A stretch of DNA of 64,000 bases from an uncultured Sphingomonadaceae bacterium (GCA_947493195.1 CANLQG010000003.1:124001-188000); one strand, 5' to 3'. Positions 35,299 through 46,243 are shown, counted from the stretch's first letter. The notes: generated from the letters alone by a model not told the origin. Numbers and translations are program-made.

Positions 35299-36903
35299 AT
35301 GACCAAGGCACGTCTCGAAGTCCGTCAGGCTGAAACTGGCGATATCCGCCGGATAGCGGCGTTGGCGAAGCGTGTTTACGAAGATTTTGCGCCCTACACG
35401 CAAAGCGAGATCCGTGGACAGCTGAACAACTACCCCGAAGGTTGCTTCGTCGCCCTGCTGGACGACAAGCTGATCGGCTATTGCGCCACCATGCGCATCG
35501 GCGGCGACAAGGCGCTGCGCCCGCACGGCTGGGACGAGATAACCGGCAACGGGTACGGCAGCCGCCACGATCCCAAGGGCGACTGGCTTTACGGGTACGA
35601 ACTCTGCGTCGATCCCAAGACTCGCGGCACCCGTATCGGACGGCGCCTTTACGAGGAACGCCGCGCGCTGGCAGAGCAACTCGAACTGAAGGGCATCGTC
35701 TTTGGCGGGCGTATGCCAAACCTGTCGCGCAGCTGGCGACGGGTCGATGGGGCGGAAGATTATCTCGAGAAGGTGATTGCCGGGAAGATCCACGATCCGG
35801 TGGTGCGCTTCCAGCTTGCCAACGGGTTCGAGCCTATTGGCGTCCTCAAGAACTACCTGCCCGAAGACAAGCGCAGCCGCGCCTTTGCCACCCACATGGT
35901 GTGGCGCAATCCCTTCGTGGACCAGGAAGCCAGCCCCAAGGCCCGCGTACCGCGCGGGGTGGAAAACGTGCGCGTTGCCACCTGCCAGATGCAGGCCCGC
36001 GCCGTGAAGGACTTCGACGAATTCATGCGCCAGGTGCGCTATTTCGTCGATGTTGCAGCAGATTACGAGGCGGACTTCATCCTCTTTCCCGAGATGTTCA
36101 CGCTGATGCTGCTGAGCGCCGAGGAGAAGGAACTCTCCCCGCTGGAAAGCATCGAGCGACTTTCCGAGTACACTCCGCGTATCCGCAAGGCGCTGTCGGA
36201 GATGGCGCTCAGGTTCAACATCAACATCATCGGTGGCTCACACCCCACGCGCATGGACGACGGCGACATCCACAACGTCGCGATGGTGTGCCTGCGCGAT
36301 GGCTCAATTCACGAGCAGGAAAAGATTCATCCCACCCCCAACGAGGCCTACTGGTGGAACATCCACGGCGGCGACACGGTTGACGTGATCCAGACCGACT
36401 GCGGTCCGGTTGGCGTGCTGATCTGCTATGACAGCGAGTTTCCCGAACTTGCCCGCAGGCTGGCGGACGAAGGCGCGCGGATCATCTTCGTGCCCTTCTG
36501 CACCGATAGCCGCCAGGGCTACATGCGCGTGCGTTACTGTTCTGCCGCCCGTGCGATTGAGAACCAGTGCTACATGGTATTGAGCGGCAATGTCGGGAAC
36601 CTGCCCAACGTGGCGAACATGGACATCCAGTACGCACAAAGCTGCATCCTGACACCGTGCGACTTCCCCTTTGCCCGCGACGGCATCGCGGCGGAAGCTA
36701 CCGAGAACGTCGAAACGCTGACGATCAGCGACGTGAACCTGGCTGACCTGGCGTGGGCACGTGCGGAAGGCACGGTTCGCAACCTCGCCGACCGTCGTTT
36801 CGACCTCTATCGCATCGAATGGGAGCAGAAGGGTTCGGGCGGAGATGCGACCGACATCAGCGGCCCTCCCCCAACGCGGCAGCATGGGCCGGGTGGCGGT
36901 TAA
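35299..36903 (+). CDS. GNAT acetyltransferase fused to a carbon-nitrogen hydrolase
   Basis: A 534-residue fusion. Residues 1-205 are a GNAT domain with the acetyl-CoA loop VDPKTRGTRIGRRL. Residues 224-515 are a nitrilase-superfamily amidohydrolase with an intact Glu-Lys-Cys triad: E265 in LFPEMF, K342 in QEKIHPT and C376 in ICYDSEFPE. This two-domain arrangement is known in many bacteria, but no substrate is established. Its coding end converges with and overlaps the next minus-strand gene by four bases. Confidence 0.9.
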   Translation: MTKARLEVRQAETGDIRRIAALAKRVYEDFAPYTQSEIRGQLNNYPEGCFVALLDDKLIGYCATMRIGGDKALRPHGWDEITGNGYGSRHDPKGDWLYGYELCVDPKTRGTRIGRRLYEERRALAEQLELKGIVFGGRMPNLSRSWRRVDGAEDYLEKVIAGKIHDPVVRFQLANGFEPIGVLKNYLPEDKRSRAFATHMVWRNPFVDQEASPKARVPRGVENVRVATCQMQARAVKDFDEFMRQVRYFVDVAADYEADFILFPEMFTLMLLSAEEKELSPLESIERLSEYTPRIRKALSEMALRFNINIIGGSHPTRMDDGDIHNVAMVCLRDGSIHEQEKIHPTPNEAYWWNIHGGDTVDVIQTDCGPVGVLICYDSEFPELARRLADEGARIIFVPFCTDSRQGYMRVRYCSAARAIENQCYMVLSGNVGNLPNVANMDIQYAQSCILTPCDFPFARDGIAAEATENVETLTISDVNLADLAWARAEGTVRNLADRRFDLYRIEWEQKGSGGDATDISGPPPTRQHGPGGG

Positions 36904-37613
36904 GCTGGATTCTCACTGACGAGCTTGGACTGATCTCCGCTAACGCGAGTATATGCACCGCCATCGCCGTCGGCCGTAAACTCAATGAAGACCTCGACAG
37001 TGCGCTCGCAAATTGTGATGGGCCAGATTTCGGACCAACTGCCAGCATAGCGCCCTCCGAACACATCAGGACCAAGGTCGCTTCCCTCGTTCGCCACGCG
37101 TGTCACGCCAAGAGTGTGGGAAGCTTCTGTAGCGCATCCGACACCTGCGCTTCGCAAGGTGGCCAAGGCTCCCAATCGTGCCAGCGGAAGCGTATCGACG
37201 AAGAAAGAATCCCAAGCAATCGAGTCCCCGCGATTAACGCGGATGGTTCGAAGGTCTTCGTCCGCGTCCCTGATTACCATGAAGCGAACCGGCGCGTTAT
37301 CGCACCCCGGAAGGCTTGCTGTAACAAACCAGGCGTTTCTGAGAGTTCCATTCAATACGCCTGTGAATACATATCGATCAGCCGTAGCGGGCCGCACGTC
37401 GCGGAGGGCGACCTGCGTATCTTGGCAGCCCCCATCCGGCCCATAGACTTCAGCGGCCGTTGTGAGTACCTCCTGCTCAAGTAGAGCATTATCGGGGCTG
37501 GGTGCGGCCTCGTTCCACTCGGTCAGCTTCTGCACAATAATGGGGTGTTGAGCACCAGCTGGATTCGCGAAGAATATCAGCGTGATAAATCCGAACAGGC
37601 GCAGATGAGACAA
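36900..37613 (-). CDS. secreted protein of unknown function
   Basis: A 237-residue protein with a signal peptide (residues 1-21, ending NPAGAQ). The mature part has six cysteines and an acidic, beta-rich character with a repeated Gly-x-Val-x-Arg pattern. No domain is recognised. It starts at TTG (37613), where an AGGAG site seven bases upstream makes the choice convincing. Confidence 0.6.
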   Translation of the reverse strand: MSHLRLFGFITLIFFANPAGAQHPIIVQKLTEWNEAAPSPDNALLEQEVLTTAAEVYGPDGGCQDTQVALRDVRPATADRYVFTGVLNGTLRNAWFVTASLPGCDNAPVRFMVIRDADEDLRTIRVNRGDSIAWDSFFVDTLPLARLGALATLRSAGVGCATEASHTLGVTRVANEGSDLGPDVFGGRYAGSWSEIWPITICERTVEVFIEFTADGDGGAYTRVSGDQSKLVSENPA

Positions 37614-37656
37614 TGACGATCTCCTGAAAGGACCAAATTAACCCGAGATTCTGAGG

Positions 37657-39135
37657 TCAGGCAACAGCAACAGCAGACTCTTTCGTAGTCGCCTTGCTCA
37701 TCAGCCAGATCGCCAGCCAGGAAGCTGCGAAGCCCGGGATGATCTCGTAGATGCCGGGGCCGCCCAGGAACTCGCTGTTCCAGCCGAGGGCGATCCACGC
37801 CATCACCACGCCCGCGCCCACGACCAAGCCTGCGACCGCGCCTGCGCCGGTCATGCGCTTCCATGTTAGCGAAAGAATGATCAGCGGACCAAAAGCCGCC
37901 CCGAAGCCCGCCCAGGCATTCGCGACCAGAGCCAGCACGCCGCTCTCCGGATCGCTGGCAATCACGATAGCCGCAACGGCCACCAAGGCCGTACTGATGC
38001 GTCCTACGGTCACAGCTTCGCGCTCGCTGGCGTCTTTTTTCAGGAACAGGCGATAGAAATCCTCGGTCAGAGAGCTGGAACTCACCAGCAGCTGGCTCGA
38101 GATCGTCGACATGATCGCGGCCAGCAATGCTGCCAGCAGGAAACCGGTCACGAACGGGTGGAACAGGGTGTTGGCAAGCAGGATGAAGATCGTCTCGGAG
38201 TTCTCCAGCGTCAGGCCATTCATTTCCACATGCGCGCGGCCTGCAAGACCAACGCCCAACGCGCCCAGAAGGGCCACGAACATCCATATAAGGCCGATAT
38301 TGCGCGCAGCTTTCACGCCGCCATCACGGATGGCCATAAAGCGCACGATGATGTGCGGCTGGCCAAAATACCCCAGTCCCCATGCGACGGCAGAGAGGAA
38401 TCCGATCGTCGTAAGGCCGCCGAACCAGCTGAGGAAATCGGGATCAACCGCCCGCAGCGCATCGCCCGTCGCGCCCCAGCCATCGCCGAACAGCACCACC
38501 AGCGGCATGACCACCAGCGCCACCACCATGATGCAGCCCTGCACGAAGTCGGTCAGGCTGACAGCCAGGAATCCGCCCACCATCGTGTAGGCCAGCACGA
38601 CCAGCGCGGTGAGCAGGACGCCCGCCATGTAGGGACTGAAGCCCATCACCGGGGCATCGATGAACGTGCTTTCGAAGAGCAACCCGCCGCCGACCAGTCC
38701 GGCAGCGGAATAGACCGCGAAGAACACCACAATGATGATGGCGGATGTCACCCGCAGCGCCACTGCCTTGTCTGGAAAGCGGTTGGCCAGAAATTGCGGA
38801 ATGGTCAGGGCATTGCCGTATTCCACGGTCTGCCGCCGCAGCCGGGGGGCGACCACGATCCAGTTGACCACTGCGCCTACGAAAAGACCGATGCCGATCC
38901 ATGCCTCGACCAGGCCCGACAGGTAAAGCGCTCCGGGCAAACCCAGCAGCAGCCAGCCCGACATGTCGGAAGCGCCAGCAGACAGCGCCGCCACCGCCGG
39001 TGGCAGGTTCCTCCCGCCCAGCAGATAGCCTTCGCTATCCTCGGTCGAGCGCTTCCAGGCATAAAGCCCGATGCCAAGCATCAGGATGAAATAGAGAGCG
39101 AGTGCGATCAATGTCGGTGTCTGCATGGCCGCCAT
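37657..39135 (-). CDS. putP: sodium/proline symporter
   Basis: A 492-residue sodium:solute symporter with about 13 helices. It carries YLLGGRNLPPAVAALSAGASDMSGWLLLGLPG near the start and WGLGYFGQPHIIVRFMAI, both typical of PutP, and SSLTEDFYRLF in a late loop. It imports proline with sodium for nutrition or osmoprotection. The ATG at 39126 (MQTPTL) is an alternative start. Confidence 0.93.
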   Translation of the reverse strand: MAAMQTPTLIALALYFILMLGIGLYAWKRSTEDSEGYLLGGRNLPPAVAALSAGASDMSGWLLLGLPGALYLSGLVEAWIGIGLFVGAVVNWIVVAPRLRRQTVEYGNALTIPQFLANRFPDKAVALRVTSAIIIVVFFAVYSAAGLVGGGLLFESTFIDAPVMGFSPYMAGVLLTALVVLAYTMVGGFLAVSLTDFVQGCIMVVALVVMPLVVLFGDGWGATGDALRAVDPDFLSWFGGLTTIGFLSAVAWGLGYFGQPHIIVRFMAIRDGGVKAARNIGLIWMFVALLGALGVGLAGRAHVEMNGLTLENSETIFILLANTLFHPFVTGFLLAALLAAIMSTISSQLLVSSSSLTEDFYRLFLKKDASEREAVTVGRISTALVAVAAIVIASDPESGVLALVANAWAGFGAAFGPLIILSLTWKRMTGAGAVAGLVVGAGVVMAWIALGWNSEFLGGPGIYEIIPGFAASWLAIWLMSKATTKESAVAVA

Positions 39136-39249
39136 CCATACATGACGGGCAAGCGATGTGAACAGGTGGCAGCAAGTTTGCCAGACCCTTTCGCTGCGAG
39201 ACGCTGCAACGCAATATAGCGGTTGTTAAACCATCACCAATCTTCGATA

Positions 39250-41025
39250 ATGACGCCAATGCACGGTGCCGAAGCCATCTCCCCGATCATGAAGGACGCG
39301 TTGGTCATCCTCGGCGCGGCCGGTATTGTCATACCCCTTTTCGCCAGGTTTCGGGTCACACCGATCATCGGGTTCATCCTGATAGGGCTGCTCGTCGGTC
39401 CCTACGGCCTTGGCCGGATGGTGATCGAGCACGAGTGGCTTTCGTATGTAACGATCACCGATCAGGAGCGGCTGGAGCCATTTGCCGAATTCGGTATCAT
39501 CCTGCTGCTGTTCGCGATCGGGCTGGAACTGAGCTTCAAGCGACTGTGGCAACTGCGTAGGCTGGTCTTCGGACTCGGCGCGCTGGAATTGCTGGTGATC
39601 GGCTCGCTGATGGCAGCAATCCTTTCCATGATGGGCCAGTACTGGACCGGAGCCCTGGCGCTCGGCCTTGCCCTCGCTTTCTCCTCTACCGCTCTTGTCC
39701 TGCCGATCTCGGGCACCAACACGCCGGTGGGCCGCGCAGCCCTGTCGATGTTGCTGTTCGAGGATATCATGATCGTGCCGGTCATCTTTCTGCTGGGTGC
39801 ATTGGCGCCCTTCGCGCAGGAAGAAGGCGCAGTCAGCCTGATGGACACCCTTTGGCAGGGCCTGCTGGTGGTCTTCGTCATGATGGTGGCAGGGCGACTT
39901 CTGCTGCCTCGCCTGTTCGCCCAGGCGGCGCGTACGAAGAGCCCGGAACTGTTTCTTGCGGCCAGCCTGCTGGTGGTCATCGGGGCCAGCCTCGCCACGG
40001 CATTCGTCGGCCTTTCGCCCATCGTCGGGGCGCTGATCGCCGGCCTGCTGATCGCGGAAACGGAATACCATACCGAGGTCGAAGGCATCATGGAGCCGTT
40101 CAAGGGCCTGGCGCTCGGCATCTTCCTGATCACCGTTGGCATGAGCATCGATCTCGAGACCATCTGGAACAACCTGTGGCTGATCCTGGGGGCGGTCGTG
40201 GGCGTGCTGACCTTGAAAGCCGTCGTTACGGGCGTTCTCCTACGACTGATGGGCGCGCGTCGAAGCACGGCGACGGAGACCGGCATCCTCATGGCCAGCC
40301 CGTCGGAAACCACGCTGATCGTTCTCGCGGCAGCCACCAACGCGCTGCTGATCCAGCCCGGCACTGCGCAGTTCTGGCAGATCGTAACTGCCATTGGCCT
40401 AACCATTACCCCGCTGCTGGCCCTGCTGGGCCGACATGTGGCCGGACGCGTTGAGCCCGCCCCCTCGCTGGAGGAGATGGACGGCGATTCTGGAACTCCT
40501 CGCGTCATCATCGTGGGCTTCGGCCGCGTCGGCAGGCTGGTGGCGCAGATGTTGGACATGCACGGGAAAGCCTATGTGGGCGTGGATGCCGATGCCGACC
40601 TGATCGAACGCGCGCGCCGCGAAGGCTATTACGCGATCTACGGTAATGCGATGCGCTCGGACGCGCTCGATAGGCTGGGGATCGACAACGCCCCCGCAGT
40701 CATCCTGACGATGGACGAGCACGTCCTTGCGCAGAGGCTGGTCAAGAAGCTGCGCGCAGCCCGTCCCGACATGCCGATAATCGCCCGCGCCCGAGACAGC
40801 TTCCATGCGGCTGAACTTTACAAGAGCGGAGCCTCCACCGCCGTGCCCGAAACGCTGGAAAGCTCGCTGCAGCTATCCGAGGCGGCCCTGGTGGACCTGG
40901 GTGTGGCCATGGGACCTGTGATCGCCTCGATCCACGAAAAGCGCGACGAATTCCGCGAGCAGATCCGTGAAGAAGGCGCTCTCGAATCTAAGCCGAAACT
41001 GCGCACCAGCACGGCAGAAAGCTGA
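39250..41025 (+). CDS. CPA2-family monovalent cation:proton antiporter (KefB/KefC-like)
   Basis: A 591-residue protein: twelve hydrophobic helices (residues 1-405, with FSSTALVLP, TNTPVGRAAL and GLLIAETEYHTEVEG). A TrkA-N Rossmann domain follows (VIIVGFGRVGRLVAQMLD, about residues 416-433). KefB/KefC members are glutathione-gated potassium efflux systems; the glutathione-site residues were not checked. ATG 39250 is chosen over a TTG 27 bases upstream. Confidence 0.9.
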   Translation: MTPMHGAEAISPIMKDALVILGAAGIVIPLFARFRVTPIIGFILIGLLVGPYGLGRMVIEHEWLSYVTITDQERLEPFAEFGIILLLFAIGLELSFKRLWQLRRLVFGLGALELLVIGSLMAAILSMMGQYWTGALALGLALAFSSTALVLPISGTNTPVGRAALSMLLFEDIMIVPVIFLLGALAPFAQEEGAVSLMDTLWQGLLVVFVMMVAGRLLLPRLFAQAARTKSPELFLAASLLVVIGASLATAFVGLSPIVGALIAGLLIAETEYHTEVEGIMEPFKGLALGIFLITVGMSIDLETIWNNLWLILGAVVGVLTLKAVVTGVLLRLMGARRSTATETGILMASPSETTLIVLAAATNALLIQPGTAQFWQIVTAIGLTITPLLALLGRHVAGRVEPAPSLEEMDGDSGTPRVIIVGFGRVGRLVAQMLDMHGKAYVGVDADADLIERARREGYYAIYGNAMRSDALDRLGIDNAPAVILTMDEHVLAQRLVKKLRAARPDMPIIARARDSFHAAELYKSGASTAVPETLESSLQLSEAALVDLGVAMGPVIASIHEKRDEFREQIREEGALESKPKLRTSTAES

Positions 41026-41032
41026 AATTCTC

Positions 41033-41057
41033 GGAAATACAACGGGGTTGGAGCGTT
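41033..41057 (+). promoter_or_regulatory. EcfG-type stress promoter of the small hydrophilic protein
   Basis: GGAAA (41033-41037), 16 bases and CGTT (41054-41057) match the EcfG consensus with one change in the -35 box. The predicted start lies about 17 bases before the ATG of the next small gene. Confidence 0.5.
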
Positions 41058-41079
41058 GGTGGGAAAAGGAGAATTTCCC

Positions 41080-41247
41080 ATGAGCGGACATACAGACCCA
41101 ACCAAGCCCACTCCGAACGATGAAAAGTTCAAGCCCAAGAACGTCGCCGCCGATGACGAGCATGGTCGCGACACGCGCAACATGAAGGACGTGCCGCGCG
41201 GCAGCGACGGCGATCGCCGCCGCGCCGCTCAGAATCGAACCGACTAA
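41080..41247 (+). CDS. small hydrophilic disordered protein
   Basis: A 55-residue highly charged protein without hydrophobic core (SGHTDPTKPTPNDEKFKPKN at the start; repeated Asp-Arg-Arg at the end). An AAAGGAG site precedes the ATG at 41080. It is predicted to be intrinsically disordered. Such proteins are common among general-stress regulon members, and an EcfG-like promoter directly upstream fits this. No named family is claimed. Confidence 0.6.
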   Translation: MSGHTDPTKPTPNDEKFKPKNVAADDEHGRDTRNMKDVPRGSDGDRRRAAQNRTD

Positions 41248-41250
41248 GCG

Positions 41251-43917
41251 TCAGGCCGCGACGGTCGTCAGTGCGTCTCGCACGGCAGCCAGCGCGGCAT
41301 CGGCATTGTCGCCGTCCGGACCGCCACCTTGTGCCATGTCCGGGCGGCCACCGCCGCCCTTCCCGCCAAGCGCTTCTACACCGGCCCGCACGAGGTTCAC
41401 CGCGCTGATCCGGCCAACCAGGTCATCCGTAACCCCGACGGCAAAGGCGGCTTTTCCATCATTTACAGCGCAGATCGCGGCAACACCCGAGCCCATACGC
41501 CTTTTTGCTTCGTCCAAAAGTCCGCGAAGCTCCTTGGGGTCCATTCCCGGAAGGACTTGGCCGGAAAACTTGACACCACCGATCTCTTCGTCAGCTTGGG
41601 GCGCGGCCCCGCCTCCTCCACCAAGGGCAAGCTGTTTTCTCGCCTCAGCCAATTCGCGTTCCAGCGCTCTGCGCTCGTCCACTAGCGCTGCGACCCGCGC
41701 CTCGACCTCGTCGGGCGCGGTTTTTAGTGTGGCGGCAACCGATTTCAGCGCTTCTTCACGGTGAACCACCCATTCGCGCGCGGCCTCGCCGGTCAGCGCT
41801 TCTATCCGGCGGACGCCCGACGAAACTGCACTTTCCGAGATGATCCGGAACAGACCGATGTCACCAGTGGCGCGAACGTGCGTTCCGCCGCAAAGCTCGA
41901 CCGAGTAGTTCCTGCCGCTGCCCTCCCAATCCGACCGTCCGATCGAAAGAACGCGAACTTCGTCGCCGTACTTTTCTCCGAACAACGCCATGGCACCGGC
42001 CTCTATTGCATCGTCGGGGCTCATCAACTGGGTGCGCACATCCTCGTTCGCCCGGATCTCGGCGTTGACCTCGGCCTCGATGGCCGCGAGTTCGGCCGGG
42101 GCAATCGGCTTGGGATGCGAGAAATCAAAACGCAGACGATCCTCGGCTACCAGGGATCCCTTCTGCGTCACATGCTCTCCGAGGTGATTGCGCAAGGCGG
42201 CATGCACCAGGTGCGTGGCCGAATGGTTGGCGCGGATCCTGTCGCGCCGCCCGGCATCGATCGCCAGGTGGACAGTGTCGCCAACCGAGATAGTGCCCGA
42301 CCGGATTGTGCCATGATGGGCGTGAAGTCGACCGAGCGGCTTCGAGGTATCCGAAACGTCGATCTCTAGCCTGCCATCGCCGGTGATGTTGCCAGCGTCG
42401 CCCGTCTGGCCACCGCTCTCGCCGTAAAACGGGGTCTGGTTCGTGAGCACGGTCACATCCTGACCGCTGTCCGCGCGATCAACTTCCTTGCCGTCGACCA
42501 CGAGCGCAATCACCCGGCCTTCGCCCTCCGTGGACGCGTAGCCGGTGAACTCGGTGGCACCTTCGCGCTCGGCAATGTCGAACCAGTGGTCGCCGTCTGC
42601 AGACGCCCCGGACCCTTTCCAAGCGGCGCGCGCAGCAGCTTTCTGCTGTGCCATCGCGGCGTCGAAACCTTCGCGGTCCACACCGACACCACGTGAACGC
42701 AGCGCATCCTCGGTGAGATCGTAGGGGAATCCATAGGTGTCGTAGAGCTTGAAAGCCGTCTCCCCAGGGAGGCTGTCCCCTTCTTCAAGCGAACCGGCCT
42801 CCTCGTCCAGCAGGCGCAGCCCTTTTTCGAGCGTCTGGCGGAAACGGCTTTCCTCCCGCTCCAGAACCTCGGTGATCAGCGCCTGCGCCCGGCCAAGATC
42901 AGGGTATGCCTGACCCATTTCGCCAACCAGCGTGGGCACGAGACGGTGCATCAATGGCTTGTCCGCTCCCAGAAGATGCGCGTGGCGCATGGCGCGGCGC
43001 ATGATCCGGCGGAGGACGTAGCCACGCCCCTCATTGGAAGGAAGGACGCCGTCCGCGATAAGGAAGCTGGTGGAGCGAAGGTGGTCGGCGATCACGCGAT
43101 GGCTGGCCAGCCCGCTATCTTCTGCACGGGCGCCGGAGAGGTCTTCGCTAGCGGCGATGATCGTCTTGAAAGTATCGGTCTCGAAGACGTTGTGCACGCC
43201 CTGCAGAACGGTGGAGATACGCTCCAGTCCCATGCCCGTGTCGATGCTCGGGCGCGGCAGGTTGCTGGTAATCTCGTCGGCTTCCTGCAGGTGCTGCATG
43301 AACACCAGGTTCCAGATTTCGACGAAGCGGTCCCCGTCCTCCTCTGGCGAGCCCGGAGGACCGCCAGCTACGTCTGGGCCGTGATCCCAGAAGATTTCCG
43401 AACACGGACCACACGGGCCGTCCGAGCCCATGGCCCAGAAATTGTCCTTCGTCGGAATGCGGATGATGCGATCTTCCGGCAGTCCGGCAATGCGTTTCCA
43501 CAGGTCAAAGGCTTCGTCATCGGTGTGATAGACCGTCGCGGTCAGGCGGCGGGGATCGAGACCGAACTCCTTCGTGACCATGGTCCACGCCAGTTCAATG
43601 GCGCGCTCCTTGAAGTAGTCGCCGAAGCTGAAATTGCCGAGCATCTCGAAGAACGTCAGGTGGCGGGCCGTATAGCCGACATTGTCCAGATCGTTATGCT
43701 TGCCCCCGGCGCGCACGCATTTCTGGCTGCTGGTGGCCCGCGGTGCTGGCGGCGTCTCCACGCCGGTGAAAACGTTCTTGAATGGCACCATCCCCGCATT
43801 CACGAACATGAGCGAAGGATCGTTATACGGCACCAGCGGTGCCGAAGGCACGATCTGGTGGTCGTTGGCCGCGAAGAAATCGAGGAATGTGCGGCGAATA
43901 TCGTTGGTCGAGGTCAT
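41251..43917 (-). CDS. alaS: alanyl-tRNA synthetase
   Basis: An 888-residue class II synthetase. It carries the catalytic core ([13 protein letters not shown], then [13 protein letters not shown]-type and [15 protein letters not shown] segments). The editing domain follows, with the HxxxH zinc motif in [12 protein letters not shown] and the CGGTH element. The C-terminal DHHA1 dimer domain comes last, with a glycine-rich linker GGGGGAAP and [15 protein letters not shown] at the end. The ATG at 43917 gives the usual MTSTNDIR start. Confidence 0.97.
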   Translation of the reverse strand: MTSTNDIRRTFLDFFAANDHQIVPSAPLVPYNDPSLMFVNAGMVPFKNVFTGVETPPAPRATSSQKCVRAGGKHNDLDNVGYTARHLTFFEMLGNFSFGDYFKERAIELAWTMVTKEFGLDPRRLTATVYHTDDEAFDLWKRIAGLPEDRIIRIPTKDNFWAMGSDGPCGPCSEIFWDHGPDVAGGPPGSPEEDGDRFVEIWNLVFMQHLQEADEITSNLPRPSIDTGMGLERISTVLQGVHNVFETDTFKTIIAASEDLSGARAEDSGLASHRVIADHLRSTSFLIADGVLPSNEGRGYVLRRIMRRAMRHAHLLGADKPLMHRLVPTLVGEMGQAYPDLGRAQALITEVLEREESRFRQTLEKGLRLLDEEAGSLEEGDSLPGETAFKLYDTYGFPYDLTEDALRSRGVGVDREGFDAAMAQQKAAARAAWKGSGASADGDHWFDIAEREGATEFTGYASTEGEGRVIALVVDGKEVDRADSGQDVTVLTNQTPFYGESGGQTGDAGNITGDGRLEIDVSDTSKPLGRLHAHHGTIRSGTISVGDTVHLAIDAGRRDRIRANHSATHLVHAALRNHLGEHVTQKGSLVAEDRLRFDFSHPKPIAPAELAAIEAEVNAEIRANEDVRTQLMSPDDAIEAGAMALFGEKYGDEVRVLSIGRSDWEGSGRNYSVELCGGTHVRATGDIGLFRIISESAVSSGVRRIEALTGEAAREWVVHREEALKSVAATLKTAPDEVEARVAALVDERRALERELAEARKQLALGGGGGAAPQADEEIGGVKFSGQVLPGMDPKELRGLLDEAKRRMGSGVAAICAVNDGKAAFAVGVTDDLVGRISAVNLVRAGVEALGGKGGGGRPDMAQGGGPDGDNADAALAAVRDALTTVAA

Positions 43918-43967
43918 GAATGGCGAATTAGGGGGCAAAGTGCGCCCCCGCAAGCCGCGATGAGTCA

Positions 43968-44795
43968 CTAGCCGTGCATCTTTGCAGTGACGATCCATAC
44001 GGCTGCGGGCAGTGCCACAATCCCTGAATGGCAATTGCGCTCGCAAAGTTCCCTCAAGCGGTCACGAAAGCGGGCCTTTGCTGCATCATTGAGTTCGGCT
44101 GAGGCGCGGGCGGCAGGACCGATGCGAAAGAAGTAACTCAGGGCGTCCTCCACCGCGTCCTCGCCTGTTCCGGCAATCATCGGGTAATCGAACTCCTCGA
44201 AGGCAACGCCATGCCAGCCCGCCTCCCCCAGAATTGTCCGGACGCGGTCCGCATCGGCGAACGCGAAGGGACCGGGGGCAGCGGCCTCCATCGGCGGTGG
44301 TCCGTGGGGCAGTAAACGCAGGACCTCGGTGAAGAACGGATTGAGCGCGATGTCCCGGAAGCAGGAGAACATCAGTGATGCACTTTCGGTCGCCTGATAG
44401 GCCAGGTTGGCAAACGCGGCGACCGGATCGTCGAAGAACATCACACCGTGGCGCGATATCACGAGATCGGGTTGCATTCCCGCTTCTGCAGACCATTCTG
44501 CAGCGTCCGAAAGGACGAAGTCGACGTTGCCCAGATGGCGCGACCGTTCCTGTGCAGTGGCGATCAGTTGAGGTGATATGTCGACACCAGTCACCGTTAT
44601 ATCGGGTCGGCCACGGGCGATGGCGAGTGACAGTTCGCCTGCGCCGCAACCCACGTCCAGGACATTACGGAAGCGGAACTCGCGCGTGCGTTGGAGCAGG
44701 CGTTCGGTAAGGAGCGTGAAGCTGCGGTCGGTACGGCGCCACTCGGCGGCCCAGGTCTCGCCGCTGCTGCCTTGCCATTCGCTCTTGTCGACCAC
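43968..44795 (-). CDS. SAM-dependent methyltransferase
   Basis: A 275-residue class I methyltransferase: motif [17 protein letters not shown] (about 45-60), [11 protein letters not shown], and [15 protein letters not shown]. The layout resembles methyltransferase-domain proteins of unknown substrate found near recA and alaS in sphingomonads. It starts at a GTG with GGGAGGT five bases upstream and lies 50 bases upstream of alaS, so they may be co-transcribed. Confidence 0.82.
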   Translation of the reverse strand: MVDKSEWQGSSGETWAAEWRRTDRSFTLLTERLLQRTREFRFRNVLDVGCGAGELSLAIARGRPDITVTGVDISPQLIATAQERSRHLGNVDFVLSDAAEWSAEAGMQPDLVISRHGVMFFDDPVAAFANLAYQATESASLMFSCFRDIALNPFFTEVLRLLPHGPPPMEAAAPGPFAFADADRVRTILGEAGWHGVAFEEFDYPMIAGTGEDAVEDALSYFFRIGPAARASAELNDAAKARFRDRLRELCERNCHSGIVALPAAVWIVTAKMHG

Positions 44796-45019
44796 GCCTT
44801 ACCTCCCGAACCGGTCCGCGCGTTATCGGTCGGGCACGCGTCGCTGACAACTGCCAAGATGCGAAGAAGCCGGCGCGGGTGACAGGAACGCCACCGCTTG
44901 CCGGCTCCGGTTTCGCAAGGCCGTGCATGTCGTGTTCTCATATGCGGCTTTCCAACTAATGTGGAACACCTGGAACACAGTCCTGTAGGCAAAAACCGCC
45001 AGGGGCCTTCTTGAGAAGA

Positions 45020-46087
45020 TCAGTCCTCCGATTCCGCGTCCGGACCGGTCATCATCTCCTCGGCGACTTCATCGGTTTTGCTGCGAATGGCAGCTTCCAA
45101 CTTGTCGCGAATTTCGGGGTTTTCCTTGAGGAAGGTCTTCGCGTTCTCTCGGCCCTGGCCGATGCGCACGCTGTCGTAGCTGAACCACGAGCCGGACTTT
45201 TCCACGATACCGGCCTTGACGCCGAGATCGAGGATTTCGCCGATCTTCGAGATACCTTCGCCATACATGATGTCGAATTCGACCTGCTTGAACGGTGGGG
45301 CCACCTTGTTCTTCACCACCTTCACGCGGGTGGAGTTGCCGATTACCTCGTCACGATCCTTGATCGCGCCGGTACGGCGGATGTCGAGGCGAACCGAAGC
45401 GTAGAACTTGAGCGCGTTACCGCCCGTGGTGGTTTCCGGGTTACCGTACATCACGCCGATCTTCATGCGCAGCTGGTTGATGAAGATCACCATGCACTTG
45501 GAACGGTTGATCGAGCCGGTCAGCTTGCGGAGCGACTGCGACATGAGGCGCGCCTGCAGGCCGACGTGGCTGTCGCCCATCTCGCCCTCGATCTCTGCGC
45601 GCGGCACCAGTGCTGCAACCGAATCGACCACCAGCACGTCAATCGCGTTGGAACGCACCAGCGTATCGACGATTTCCAGCGCCTGTTCGCCGGTATCTGG
45701 CTGCGAGACGATCAGTTCATCGATATCGACACCCAGTTTGCGGGCGTAGATGGGATCGAGCGCATGCTCGGCATCGACGAAGGCGACGGTGCCGCCCTGC
45801 TTCTGGCATTCGGCCAGCACGTGCAGGGCCAGCGTGGTCTTGCCCGAGCTTTCCGGCCCGTAGACCTCGATCACGCGTCCCTTGGGCAGACCGCCAATTC
45901 CCAGAGCGATATCGAGACCCAATGAACCGGTGGAGATCGACTCCACGTTCATCGTTTCCTTCTGGCCCAGCTTCATTGCCGAGCCCTTGCCGAATGCGCG
46001 ATCAATCTGCGCAAGCGCGGCGTCCAGCGCCTTCTGACGGTCCACCTTGGATTCCTTTTCAACCAATTTCAGATTTGCGCCTGCCAT
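45020..46087 (-). CDS. recA: recombinase RecA
   Basis: A 355-residue RecA with Walker [10 protein letters not shown] (77-85), Walker [11 protein letters not shown], and loop L2 [28 protein letters not shown]. The C-terminus is acidic. It drives homologous recombination and triggers LexA self-cleavage. A LexA box lies 77 bases upstream, so it is SOS-controlled. Confidence 0.98.
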   Translation of the reverse strand: MAGANLKLVEKESKVDRQKALDAALAQIDRAFGKGSAMKLGQKETMNVESISTGSLGLDIALGIGGLPKGRVIEVYGPESSGKTTLALHVLAECQKQGGTVAFVDAEHALDPIYARKLGVDIDELIVSQPDTGEQALEIVDTLVRSNAIDVLVVDSVAALVPRAEIEGEMGDSHVGLQARLMSQSLRKLTGSINRSKCMVIFINQLRMKIGVMYGNPETTTGGNALKFYASVRLDIRRTGAIKDRDEVIGNSTRVKVVKNKVAPPFKQVEFDIMYGEGISKIGEILDLGVKAGIVEKSGSWFSYDSVRIGQGRENAKTFLKENPEIRDKLEAAIRSKTDEVAEEMMTGPDAESED

Positions 46088-46163
46088 GACATGGCCTCCG
46101 TCTGCTTGCTAGGGTCGTGTTCAACTCTTCAACAGAAGCACATGTACCCACTTTGTTCCATAA

Positions 46164-46178
46164 GAACAAGAGTGGAAC
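46164..46178 (-). promoter_or_regulatory. LexA (SOS) box of recA
   Basis: On the minus strand this reads GTTC, seven bases, GTTC, the direct-repeat LexA box of alphaproteobacteria. It lies 77-91 bases upstream of the recA start. Confidence 0.85.
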
Positions 46179-46243
46179 AAATTTTTTGTTGGATTTTCTG
46201 CGAAAAGCACGGCCGTTCGCCATTTCCGGAAAGAAAACCGCTC

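Noticed and set aside
33765-35306. A 513-codon open frame on the minus strand
   Set aside because: Opposite icd, a well-conserved enzyme; no family resemblance in the antisense product.
44964-44976. GAAC repeated after five bases, near recA's 3' side
   Set aside because: The spacing is five rather than the seven bases of an alphaproteobacterial LexA box, and no gene start follows.
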